Below, in pieces: positions 11,469 through 21,697 of a stretch of 64,000 nt of DNA. This stretch comes from Aselliscus stoliczkanus (lineage: Eukaryota > Chordata > Mammalia > Chiroptera > Hipposideridae): NCBI GenBank assembly GCA_033961575.1, contig CM066732.1:77404687-77468686 (forward strand). Reading direction: 5' to 3'. The notes beneath the pieces are model-generated. The model saw only the letters and a list, made by a program, of their open reading frames with translations. It had not been told where the DNA came from and ran no database searches. The translations under genes and the position numbers were made by a program. Numbering within the stretch: position 1 is the stretch's first letter; each line of letters starts with the position of its first letter.

Positions 11469-11626
11469 GGACAACAAGGGAACTCAAACAGTGGGGATTT
11501 GGGCTCATGGACAATAAGGAAACTCAAACTGGGGATTTGTGCTCATGGACGCCAAGGGAGCTTAAACAGTGGGGATTTGGGCTCATAGACAACAAGGGAA
11601 CTCAAACAGTGGGGATTTGGGCTCAT
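11469..11626. repeat. 40-bp minisatellite, four units
   Basis: Four head-to-tail units starting at about 11469, 11509, 11547 and 11587, each ending in 'gctcat'. Unit lengths are 40, 38, 40 and 40. Units 1 and 4 are nearly identical and the middle two are diverged, consistent with old expansion. Confidence 0.9.
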
Positions 11627-13975
11627 CATAAGAGCAAGCACAGATTGATCCCTCTCTGGTTTTCACTTCTCTGGACCTCTTTAAGAACAGAATAAACACC
11701 CATGTGCTGAGAAGGCTTTAGTTGTCCTTACTCAAGGTGAAAGGCTATACTGGGTGAATTTCTCAAGGCTTCTTAACAATGCAAGCTTCAAATTGTCAGG
11801 GATGCCTTCTCTACAAGAATTCCAGGAAAGGAGAGAGGCTGTATAAAGACTGGATGTAAAGAATGAGACTTATTGACACTAAGGCTCTATTTCTATATTT
11901 AGCATGTTAGAAATGACAAACTTGAATAATAAGTATAATACTAGCATCATGTCGCATCAATTCAAAAACTCTTTATCTGAATTCACTAGGAAGCCAACTC
12001 TTCCTAAAAACATGAGACGATAATTACATCCCCGCTTTCACTTACGATAAAATTCTTTTTAATTTTTTTTTTTGCACCCATGGTATCAACATTCCAAAAC
12101 ACACCATGTGATTACAAAATAAGAATGGAGATACTACCATGGCACATAATTGATTTCAAAGCAATCTCAGATGCAATCGAAATACCAATGACTTTCAAGC
12201 CCACATTGTGCTTAATTTATTTACTTATTGTTCATTTATAAATTCATGCATTTATTTCATATCAGGGGAAAGGAAAAATAAGTTTGGACTTCAAAGACTG
12301 TTCCTCGTCCCCTTCATTCCCTTTCTCAACAGCTTCACTTGCCAGTGGCAAGCCCTGCATTGTGCTAAGGACAGTTTATGCCTGCGGAGACGGTGTGTGC
12401 TTCTAAGTTCATAAAGGAGGCCAAACAAGGGAGTATATTATTCACTTATTTTAAGGAGATTTCAAGGGGCAGCCAACCGGAAAAAAAATTATTTCCATTA
12501 AAAAAAAAAAGTAAAACAGATCCTCTTCTTTGGTCTGTTACAGCCTTAAAGAAGCAATTGCCCTGTAAAGAAATGCCATGACATGAACACAGTTCCGTTT
12601 GTTTTTATCAGTTATAATTGCTATGCCAGAAAAAAATGTAACAGAGACTACTCAGCAAACAGTAGCACCTCTATGTCAAGTGTGGGGGAAAAAATAACCT
12701 CCTAAATTAAAAGTGACAAAAATACATGTTATATACCATGAGGGGAGGCATGGTGAAAACAACTGGCATGGTGATCTGTTGCTTAACTGTGAAACTTGAA
12801 TAAAATACATCCATCCCAGTTCAAGGAGTTTTAAAATTCCTAGCCAATTTTATCTTTAAAATGGCTTTGAATACTATGATTGCTTATTCTCTTATTGACC
12901 AAATCAGTAACTCGCTTATTATCGTATCCAAGGAAGTAACTAAGATCTTTGGCATCAAAAGACAAATAATTCTTCTTGACATATAATGCTATGTACACAC
13001 CCATTTCCACTTCTGCAAATTAAGCACGTACCTGCTACACACCCCCAAATTTGCTAGTTGTATAAGACTGCCATAACTGTGTTGAATTTCAAAACTACTA
13101 CCAGACTAAAATAATTTGGCATTTTTAAACTGTGTGTAGAAGATCAAAATCTTAGCATATTTGGACACTAAAAAGGGTTCCTTCAAAAACAAGCGTTTCT
13201 TCACTAGTTCACAAACACAGCACCCTTTACCAATTTCAATGAGAATGAAAATGATGCAGAAATTCTACATATGGTTACATATTGAAGAATCAGCACTTAA
13301 AGCCAGTGATGAAAATAGAATTTCTTTAATTCAGGAAATGACTGCAATGGTTTTTTGATAAGCTATAAAATAATATTTACATTTGTTGGGCTGGGAGGTC
13401 CCTGAATATCAGTTCCATAATAATTTCTCCATTTCCCTCCTTACAGCACTTTCATCATTAGCTAGAAAAGAGGAAAATGAATAAATTATACTCTTTTGTT
13501 TAGATCCATAGAATTGTAAATTGGGAAGTACCCTACAGATTATCTGGTCCAGTCAATGAATTTACAGTGAGTAACTGGAACCAGAGTTGCAGTGACTTTC
13601 ATATCACCACACCCAGCAAACGATCATCTGTACAACAGAGTCAAGAGTTCCCGGTCCCTCCTTGTTGTGGCGATTTTTCTCCAGGTTACAAAGACCTGGA
13701 GAAAATCCTATGGGATATTTCTAATAGGACTGGGGTTATTTAAAATGCAACCAAAGGTGATTGATAAGGAGATGAAAGCCACATATGGAGGATGATAGCT
13801 AACCATTTTCCAATTGAATGAGAACACACATGAAGAAGGCTTTTCTGACAGGGTATTTGGTAAGATGTATGACCAACTTTTCTGATTGAGCAAGGCATTC
13901 TGTCTAAAAGGAATTCACATCATAGACAAGAATGACATTACCTTACAAACACAACATCTCTAAGAAATGACAGGT
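11627..13975. other. Unique sequence, no gene recognised
   Basis: No convincing coding frame. Around 13490-13610, 'tagaattgtaaattgggaag...cagattatctggtccag' resembles an ancient mammalian interspersed repeat, but I could not name the family. Confidence 0.45.
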
Positions 13976-13977
13976 TT

Positions 13978-14062
13978 ATTCAACTCATTCATTCTTTCCA
14001 AATATTTACTGAGGATCCAATATTGGCCAGGTACCAGTTTAGCTGGGAAAATAGAGTGATTA
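13978..14062 (-). mobile_element. L2 3'-end fragment (weak)
   Basis: 'cattcattctttccaaatatttactgagga...ggccaggtaccag' follows the reverse complement of the L2 3' end ('aataaatatttgttgaatgaatg'). Confidence 0.5.
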
Positions 14063-15635
14063 GCAACTCCTATACTCCTTTATAGGCTATGGAATTTGAT
14101 GGAATTTTGAAATATGTAAATATTAATCCAACCTCCCACTACTCTAAAGAAAATAAATCACAAAATCATAATTCCAAATAATTTTCTTTGAAATATCTCA
14201 TGCAGCTCAAATATTTTTTTATCATAAAATGAATATATTTATAAAATAAATGTTTCCAACTCATTGATAACACCTTATTTAAGCAATATTTAACAAAATA
14301 AACTTCTAGTATATGAGAAAAACGGAAAAAAAATCTCTGGAGGTTTCCTATAATGGAGTTTAATTTGTATTGTTAATTGAGAAACAAAAAATTATTTTCC
14401 CATATAGATCCCACATCCATTTCTTGGTAGACAAATGTAATATACATTTTTGAAAAGTATATACAATCACTTTGATTAGTTTTCCTTCTCTTTGTTTTGT
14501 TCTTCTTTACTTTTGCTCATTCTTCAATTATTTTAGTTTTCACCACAAAATAGTATCACTGGGATTTAAAAGAGGTTTTTTCAGTTTACTAATTTTTATG
14601 CATGTCGTTCCATCTTATTCACTCCAAAATTTTATTGCTGAGATTAAATCATGATAGTTTGTATATTTCTCAGAGTTGTGAGAAAGCAGAATTTTACCCA
14701 TTTTGCGGCTACCAACAAGGGGAGGACCCGATTTTAACTGCTGAGTGGACACAGGCCAGATATTTCTTGGTCTGGGAAGAAGTTTGTAAATCTACGCATC
14801 CCTTAGTGAGGTGTCTAAGGAACACAAAGTGCCATTTCCTGCCTTGAGTATCTGGATCTTCGAAGGAGGGGAAGACAGACTTTAGTGGATCCAGAGAACT
14901 GCGTGTATTTATGGAGTAAGGATTTAGGGAGATGAGCTACATACTCAATAATAAAGCCTGGGGACTGTCTATTTTAATCTCTGAAAAGACGGAAGAACTA
15001 GAGCCCAACACAATGAGAACTCAGGAAGCTTTCGAACTTGGCCATGTTTGTTTTATGGTCAGCACCTGCCAGGTTTCTAAGGCAATAAGTACCCAGACCT
15101 ATAAAATGCGAAGAGTGTGGACTCTTTTTGTAGAGGAGACAGGGCTAACTATTGTCCTTTTTGTAGCATGGCTTGTTTGGAGGAAGAACCTCAAAGTAAT
15201 GTAAGCGACAGAGGCGACCCAGATGAGATGAAACAGAGCCAAGGGACTAAGCGAAGAGAGAGACTGAGATCCTGGTTAATGGTAAAATCTGAGAAGGCAC
15301 TTGGACATGGGCAAAACCGGGGTGCACGGAGGGGGGATCCCCGAAACTACAGAGCAGGACTATTTCTATGTACTAGACGATGTCTCCTTTCTCTGATGGA
15401 TACCCAAGTCTTGAGGACAATGATAAATCCTAATGAGTTGTACTATTAAATCACTGTATATTTAGTATTTAATATATTTAACAAGCATAATATTTTGATG
15501 TGACACTAGTGTATGGCACTTGTAAACACTGTCAAAGAGTTTTTAATAAAATTTGATATACATGGCCCAACCAAATTGATAATATTCTTGAATTCTTGTA
15601 TATTGAGGATACAAGAGGCTCATCCAAGTAAGAAT
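14063..15635. other. Unique sequence, no gene recognised
   Basis: Overlapping frames of 81-110 codons around 14600-15450 show no domain or motif and no splice context, so they are not called. Confidence 0.4.
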
Positions 15636-15639
15636 ATAA

Positions 15640-16090
15640 CCATTAATAAATCTTTAAAAGATCACTTTATAATAGTCCAATAATTGATAAAAGCGTTACA
15701 ACAAAATGTTAGGAAACTGAATCCTGCAGTGTATAAAATAGAGGAATCTCATGGCCAAGTTACTTTTATACCAAAATTACAATATTAGAAAAATCTTTAA
15801 ATGTAATTTGCCATATTAAAAAGATTAAAGGTTAAAAATCAGAAGATATAATCAATACATGCAGAAAAAAGCTTGATCAAACTCCATGCAAATTCACCAT
15901 TAACAAACAAAACACATCTTAGCACACTCAAAATAAAAAGAGGCTTTCTTCACTAAATGAAAACTATCCATGAAGAATACTACAGCCACTCTTGGTGGTT
16001 ACACATCAAAAAAATCATACTTAAAATTAGAAACAAGGCAAAGAAAGCAAAAACCAAACTATGATTCACGGAGGATGTGATTATAATATA
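15640..16090 (+). pseudogene. L1 ORF2 reverse-transcriptase-region remnant
   Basis: The sequence follows L1 ORF2 ('aatttgccatattaaaaaga', 'gatataatcaatacatgcag', 'aaaaaagcttgatcaaac') with many stops and indels. It is an old LINE fragment with no coding capacity. Its downstream edge passes into the polypurine tract. Confidence 0.65.
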
Positions 16091-16099
16091 ATTTGCAAG

Positions 16100-16352
16100 A
16101 AAAGAGAGAGGAGGGGAGGGGAGAGGAGGGGGGAGCGGAGGGAAGGGGAGGGGAGGAGGAAAGGAGGGAGGAAGGAAGGAAGGAAGGAAGGAAGGAAGGA
16201 AGGAAGGAAGGGGAAAAAAGGAGGGAGGGAGAGGAGGAGGGAGGGAGGGAAGGAGGGACGGAGGGAGGGAGGAAGGAAAGGAAGGAAGGAAGGAAGGAAG
16301 GAAGGAAGGAAGGAAGGAAGGAAGGAAGGAAGGAAGGAAGGAAGGAAAGAAA
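16100..16352. repeat. (GGAA)n / (GGGA)n polypurine tract
   Basis: About 250 bases almost purely A and G on the plus strand, including two long pure GGAA runs (about 16170-16210 and 16272-16348) separated by GGGA-rich spacers. The open frames on both strands across it are low-complexity artefacts. Confidence 0.97.
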
Positions 16353-16987
16353 ATCAACGACAGGGAATAAACCAAAAAGTCAGGATATCATAGTAGGGGA
16401 TGGGATCAGGGGAAACCCAGGAAATGTCAACAGTACTACTAAGGTTTTGGTCCTTCAGATTGGGTGGTGAAGTCAGAGGTGTATATTTTATTATCTCTCA
16501 TGGCCTATATGTGTTACCAATGGGTAACACATACTTTTGTGACCAACAAGTCTTTCACAAATTAGAATCGCTTAAACTACATGATTATGTATATGTGCCC
16601 AGCCACAAGCTTCTCCACGGTTGGGAACAAGTCTTAGTTTTAACGGTGAGTGGAGTCTGTTCAGCACCTGCTTGGTGAACTTTGGTACAATGTTAAGTGC
16701 GAAGTACAGCAAGGGCACAAGCTGTCAGTCTTCACACCTGCTTTTCTTTAAGTCTAGAGCTCTTCTGCCACCCTCCTCTCCCTACCTTGCCCTTATCTGA
16801 GCCCTTTCATCCCAGCCACGGCCTGCCTGTCATCATTTGTCCAAGTTGGTGCCTCTCGCACTGGGACATCCTTCTGTGGTCAGCTCCCCTCCTCCATCCC
16901 CTGGATTAGATGTCTCTGCTCTGAACTCCTACCGCACACTGACTTTCTCCAGCACAGCAGTAATCCTCTATCTTCTTCCACGAGCCC

Positions 16988-17312
16988 ACGGTTTGGCAAA
17001 ATGCAGCTTGCAAGCCACATGCGGTTCTTTGGGTACGTTCCATCTCAAAAAGTTTGCCAACCTCTGGAAGAGCCAATCCTGTCCTTCACAATTTAAAAAT
17101 TATTTGAGAGCCATAAATATATTTTTACATAATCACCATTATGTGAATAATATCCTTTAAAAATTTTATAAATGAAACTATAATAGTTTTATTTTTATTT
17201 TCAATTTTACTTCAGAGCCATATGTACGTACCCAAAGAGCCACAAGTGGCTCGCAAGCCGCAATTTGCTGACTACTGGAGGCTCTTCCATCTCAGAAGTT
17301 TGTTGACCCCTG
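16988..17312. mobile_element. hAT-like non-autonomous DNA transposon remnant
   Basis: The left block at about 16988-17040 ('ggtttggcaaaatgcagctt', 'gttctttgggtacgt') is repeated inverted at about 17215-17270 ('gtacgtacccaaagagccac', 'ggctcgcaagccgcaatttg'). The right terminus 'gtttgttgacccctgg' and left 'ggtttggc' have the form of the CAGGGGT..GGCAAAC termini of mammalian hAT elements. A second copy of the terminus, 'agtttgccaacctctgg', at about 17050-17066 suggests a nested or rearranged element. No transposase. Confidence 0.55.
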
Positions 17313-17329
17313 GTCTAGCCCTACAAGGC

Positions 17330-17505
17330 TCAGTGTATTTCTCAAACCACAGGCATCACCATCACCGGAGTGTGTGATAGACATTCCAGACCACCACCAT
17401 CTTCCTCCTCCTAACCCCACCCAATACACACCTACTACAAACCACAAAAGTGTAATATCTAAGGATCTGCATTTTTAACACTTCTAGGGAACTTCTGAGC
17501 ACAGG
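17330..17505 (+). mobile_element. MER5-like hAT-Charlie element (diverged)
   Basis: 'tctcaaaccacaggcatcac' at one end and 'ggatctgcatttttaacacttctagggaact' in the second half follow the MER5 order. Diverged and non-coding. Confidence 0.5.
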
Positions 17506-17514
17506 AAAGCCATG

Positions 17515-17625
17515 GGGCCACTGCTTGACTGAGCTTAGAGAACAAGGGCAGGATGCATGTTGTGTAAGCCTTTGTCTGATACATAGCACACTCAATATAT
17601 TGAAGGAATGAAAGAATGTGTGCAA
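17515..17625 (+). mobile_element. L2 3'-end fragment (weak)
   Basis: 'gagaacaagggcaggatgc...gatacatagcacactcaatatattgaaggaatga' follows the terminal part of L2 and ends in a TGAA-like run. Confidence 0.5.
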
Positions 17626-18595
17626 TTAACCATATATTGTTCAGTCTTTTCTGTCCTTTAATGTCACATGCAAGTAGATAAGGAGTGGCTAATATTAAAT
17701 ATTAAGAAAAAATATTACAAAAATTATAAAATGGAAAAAGCTTCCATTGATTTTTAAATTTTAACAGTTGACCACAACTGGAAGACTATTTTGAAAACTA
17801 CCAAGCTACCAGCTCTTCAATGTGCCATTTAATTTCTAACAGAGAAACCATGGCCCATGCATACAGCTGAAGGCTGAAAGGTGATGCCCCTTGTGACCTT
17901 TATCATTTTCTAATTTGCTAGCAACACCAGTTGCCATTTGTATTCAGTGCTCTTACAAAGCATGCTGCCCAAATAAGTGATAATCTGAATGAATGTTACC
18001 AAAAAATCCTTTATGTTCTTTAATATAGTAATTTCTTCATGAAAACTAACCAAACCATCTAATAACACAACTGTTTCTTCAATTAAGTAGTCTGTGATTC
18101 TCTTTCCTAATAGCTACAGTTTAAGGATTTCTGTTTCTTACTTCTAACCCCTACTCCTAGATTTTGCAGTAACAGTCCCACACATATTTTATACCCTGGG
18201 TCTGAACACATCCAGGGACTTTAATTTATGAAACAAAGCAACTGAACTGTGTTTCAAAGACATTTGTCTTTCTCCATTTAAGGAACACTCCCTGGGGATC
18301 TCTGAAACAATTTCAATGAAATAGTCAATTCTGTATAAAGTTCAGAGGTGGGTAACATCCTCACTTATAAATTCTGCCGTTTCTCATACTGATGCCATTT
18401 TGACCTCTCGATCAGCCCTTTTGCTTCTAAATCCTTACCATCTCTGTATTTAATAGAATTTTAAGCAGGAAAAGTTCTCATTTTTTTCTTGCATAATTTT
18501 GTCTGAGAAATTCTCCCACATTAATTCTTTAACTCTTGAATTTTCTAATTCTATTCCTGAAAATAAATTTCACTTTTCCAATATTCCTTCACCTT
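17626..18595. other. Unique AT-rich sequence, nothing recognised
   Basis: No repeat or coding frame could be supported. Confidence 0.45.
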
Positions 18596-18608
18596 AAAAG
18601 TTAAATCA

Positions 18609-19043
18609 GGGCCGGCGAGTGGCACAGTGGTTAAGAGCTGGCTTGGGACTCCAGCGGCCCCGGTTTGGATCCCACATATGAGAGCCAGTGACACTGCCCT
18701 CTACAGCTAAGATGGTGAACAACAGCTCCACCTGGAGCTGGGCTGCTGTGAGTCCCCGGGGACGGCATTGCTGCAGCCCCTGCTGCAGTGGGCTGCCATA
18801 GGCTCCAGGGAGTGGCCGGCAGCCAGTGTGAGCAGCTGGCAGCCGCAGCCATCCAGAGGCCACCGACTGATCTGCCTCACCTGAGAAGGGCACAATGATG
18901 ATACCAACATGGACCAGTAAAGCAACGTCCTCCACAACTAGACTGAAGAACAAAAGGACAGCAACTTGTGTGTTCCCCTTCCCCGGTTCCCCAATGCTGT
19001 TCCCCTCCCCCAATTCCCCAATAAAATCTTTAAAAAAAAAAAA
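18609..19043 (+). mobile_element. Long tRNA-derived SINE, full copy
   Basis: Starts with 'gggccggcgagtggcacag' (A-box part of a tRNA-like head), has a B-box-like GGTTTGGATCCC, a hairpin with arms cagctcca/tggagctg at 18723-18740, a GC-rich body with repeated 'ggcagcc' units, and ends in CCCCAATAAAATCTTT followed by poly-A. The AATAAA plus TCTTT arrangement is that of T+ class SINEs. Target-site duplications of the form (aa)gttaaatca/(aa)cttaaatca flank it at 18599-18608 and 19043-19052. The 135-codon antisense frame at 18606-19013 is not called as a gene. Confidence 0.9.
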
Positions 19044-19149
19044 CTTAAATCAAATTTCATACATGACCTATTTCCTTCTAGTGCTCATAAAAATTTATTT
19101 GTTAATAAACTGAATTCCTTAATCCATTAAATTAATTAATCTATTAATT

Positions 19150-19272
19150 AGATTCATGCATTCATCCAGTCATTAAACACTTAAGTATCCATTACATGGT
19201 AAGCACAGGGCTGGGCACTGGGAGGTCAATGAAGAGAAAAGTCCTTGCTCTTGAGGAGCTAATATTTCAGTG
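19150..19272 (-). mobile_element. L2 3'-end fragment
   Basis: 'cattcatccagtcattaaac', 'gtaagcacagggctgggcac', 'ccttgctcttgaggagctaa' follow the reverse complement of the L2 3' end. Confidence 0.65.
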
Positions 19273-19802
19273 GAAGAAACCTTATGTTCTTTTTTCTCCA
19301 TCCTTTACTACTTCTCCCTCCTTTCCTCTTCATCCTGTCCATGTAGGTAGCTGTTTGGCTTTTTAAACTAATTCCATTAAAAATTGACTTTCAACTGTTT
19401 TGCCCTGTCTCCCAGGGAGTTTCTAAGGCATTTTCCTGGCCATTGGCCTTGAAAGGCAATCATAACTTTACTTTTTTATATTATGTAATTCATCATTGCA
19501 CTTTTCTTCTTATAACATCTTCTCTTCCTTTTCAAAATTAATTACTGTGTTTAAACACCTTTCTTGTTTTATATTGCATTATACACTTTGCCTAAAAGAC
19601 AGTGCCTTGTCCTCTTATTTAAATATTCTGCGTTGGAATATTCCCATCCTATCACTTTTCTCTGTTGCATTAAGGTTTCCTCCACTCGTCTTCCAAGAGC
19701 TTTCATTTTTGTTGAGGATATAGTCACTTATCAACCTCATGTTTCTCTGTATTTTTTGATCCATCCACATACCTCTTTCAAATCTTATTTCTTAGTAGTA
19801 GG

Positions 19803-20046
19803 GGTTATAATAATATTATTGAATGCTTAGTACATACCCAACTTGTTCTAAGTGATATCAAATTTAATCCACTGTTTAGAGGTTAGTAGCATTATTATCC
19901 CCATTTTACACTGAGGCATAGAGTGATGATATGACCTGCTCAAGTTTCCTCAGACAGTTAACCAGGGAACCAGGAGCTGGACCCCTGTGGCTTCCAGCTT
20001 CAGAGTCTCTACCTTCGCCTTATCTATCATGCTATGCTGCCTCTAC
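19803..20046 (-). mobile_element. MIR SINE
   Basis: Reverse-complement MIR in order: 'attattgaatgcttagtaca', 'attattatccccattttaca', 'tgacctgctcaagtttcctc', then 'tcatgctatgctgcctct' at the tRNA-like head. A mariner begins 2 bases after its end. Confidence 0.85.
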
Positions 20047-20160
20047 TATTGGGTTGCCGGAAAACTCATGACGTATTTTGCCTATGTTTTTCACAGTTCA
20101 TTTATTGATATAAAGATCAAAGACCAATCAATGATATATTGCCAGTTTTGTTCTATAACT

Positions 20161-20268
20161 TTTTTTTTTTTTTGAGGGCAGTGTCACTGGCCCTCATATG
20201 TGGGATTCGAACTGGGGCCGCTGGCTTCCCAAGCCAGCGCTTAACCACCATGCCACTCGGCCAGCCCC
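20161..20268 (-). mobile_element. Short SINE copy (tRNA-like head only) inside mariner
   Basis: Minus-strand copy: a poly-A tail (poly-T at 20160-20173), then the 'gagggcagtgtcactggccc' to 'cactcggccagcccc' head. It corresponds to the first 105 bases or so of the long SINE. Short duplication 'ataac' on both sides. It interrupts the 3' end of the mariner transposase. Confidence 0.85.
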
Positions 20269-20562
20269 AATAACCTTTTGCCATCTTTCAGTGAGCTTCA
20301 TAATTCCTCATTCATAGAAGGACCTGTCTTTATTTGTAAAAAACTGAACAAGGTGCTGATTTACAGCCTCATCTGAATTGAAAGTTATACCACTCAAAGA
20401 GTTTTGAAGAGAGCGAAACAAGTGGCAGTCTGATGGCACAAGGACAGGTGAGTATGATGGGTGTGGCAACACATCACATCCAGGCTCCCATCATTTTTGA
20501 TGAGTGATCAAACTTGTGTGTGGTCTCACATTGTCGTGATGGAACACAACTCCTTTACAACT

Positions 20563-20574
20563 AAGAAGCTCTGG
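20563..20574. repeat. Target-site duplication, left copy
   Basis: aagaagctctgg, repeated exactly at 23932-23943 on the other side of the L1-type element, within the mariner transposase sequence. Confidence 0.92.
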
Positions 20575-21697
20575 GAGATTTCCGGTAAAATGGCACAATA
20601 GACAGACGCTGTGCTAACTACCTCCCAGGATCACACCAAAATTACAAACAAATTATACAGCATTCAACCCTGGAGGTCCCCAGAACACTAGATGAACAGA
20701 ACCACTAAACGAAGAACTTAAAGAGGAGGCCACATCGGGTCTGGTAGGACAGGCGGAGACGAGAGAGGGCGAGCCCCGTGAGGGAAGCCCCAGCTGTGGA
20801 GAGGCTTCTCCGGTTGGAGGAAAGACCCTCCGGCCCCACACCGAGCTCACCAGCCCAGAGTTCCTTTGCCGGGAAGAGGAGTTCTAAGATAGCCAGCAGT
20901 AAATTAGTGAGGACTCTCTTTGCTCAGCTCGGTGAGGCTAAGAGCAGCTGGAGAATCAGTGGGGCTGACGCTCAGGCTTGCTTGCCCGAGAGTTCTTACC
21001 TGGTTCCTGGTGGAGGGAGTGGCTGTGTGAGCCGGACCCGGGAGCCTGCGGGGACGGACTGAACTGAGCACCTTTGGTGCAAAGGCTGGAGGTTTTTGGA
21101 CTGTTGTTCCCGTGGTGTGAAGCCTGCATGCAAGTGGTGTAGGGAGGGCGCCATTTTGTCAGGCTTGGGCCCTCCCATGGAGGATCAGGTCCGAGACCTC
21201 ATTGTTCTGGAGGAACTGGCGCAGAAGTGCGTGTGTGCATGCCGCAAGCCTGCGGCCTTGGATCCCCACCCTCTGCCCGGCTTATACAGCGTTGCCAGGG
21301 AAACGCTGGGCGGGTGCCCTCCGGCTCCAACGGGCTGCTCACTGAGACCCCGGAGTGCACGAGCCGCCTCGGATCCCCACCCTCCACACGGCTTGTGCTG
21401 CGTTGCCAGGGAAACGCCTGGTGGGCGTGCTCCGGCTCCAACAGGCTGCTCACTGAGATGCAGGAGTACACAAGCCACCTCAGATCTCCGCTCTCCGCAC
21501 TGCACTTGCAGAGTTGCCAGGCTGGTGCTTGGTTGTTGGGCTGCTCGGCCTGATCTGCGAGTGGCTGATTGGGACAGGCTGAGACTGGGAGTTTTCCTGG
21601 GAGTGTTGGGCTGTGAGCTGTGTGCCTGCATGAGCCAGCCAGGGCTCTCCTGGTGATCTATCTAATACATCAAAGCAATCCCAGAGCGACAGCCAGA
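20575..21697 (+). promoter_or_regulatory. L1-type 5' UTR / internal promoter region, copy 2
   Basis: Begins 'gagatttccggtaaaatggc'. The AAAATGGC core at 20587-20594 resembles a YY1 site. CpG-rich throughout. Holds the 111-bp tandem repeat at 21257-21555. A 186-codon frame on the sense strand (21096-21656) covers the repeat, but the matching region of copy 1 is frameshifted, so I do not call it as a gene. Confidence 0.6.
21257..21555 (+). repeat. 111-bp tandem repeat in L1 5' UTR, copy 2
   Basis: 'gatccccaccctc' at 21261 and 21372 and 'gatctccgctctc' at 21483 are each 111 bases apart. The core 'gttgccagggaaacgc' and 'ctgctcactgaga' blocks recur in phase. Two good units plus a degenerate third. 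Confidence 0.88.

Noticed and set aside
14602..15449. Overlapping frames of 81-110 codons
   Set aside because: Three different frames overlap with no consistent coding bias or motif.
16093..16470. Long frames on both strands (110-131 codons)
   Set aside because: They are translations of the GGAA polypurine tract (runs of EGRK or SFLP) and have no coding signature.
18661..18680. Possible tRNA gene at SINE B-box
   Set aside because: The A/B boxes belong to repeated SINE copies with diverged cloverleaf and downstream SINE body, not to a functional tRNA.
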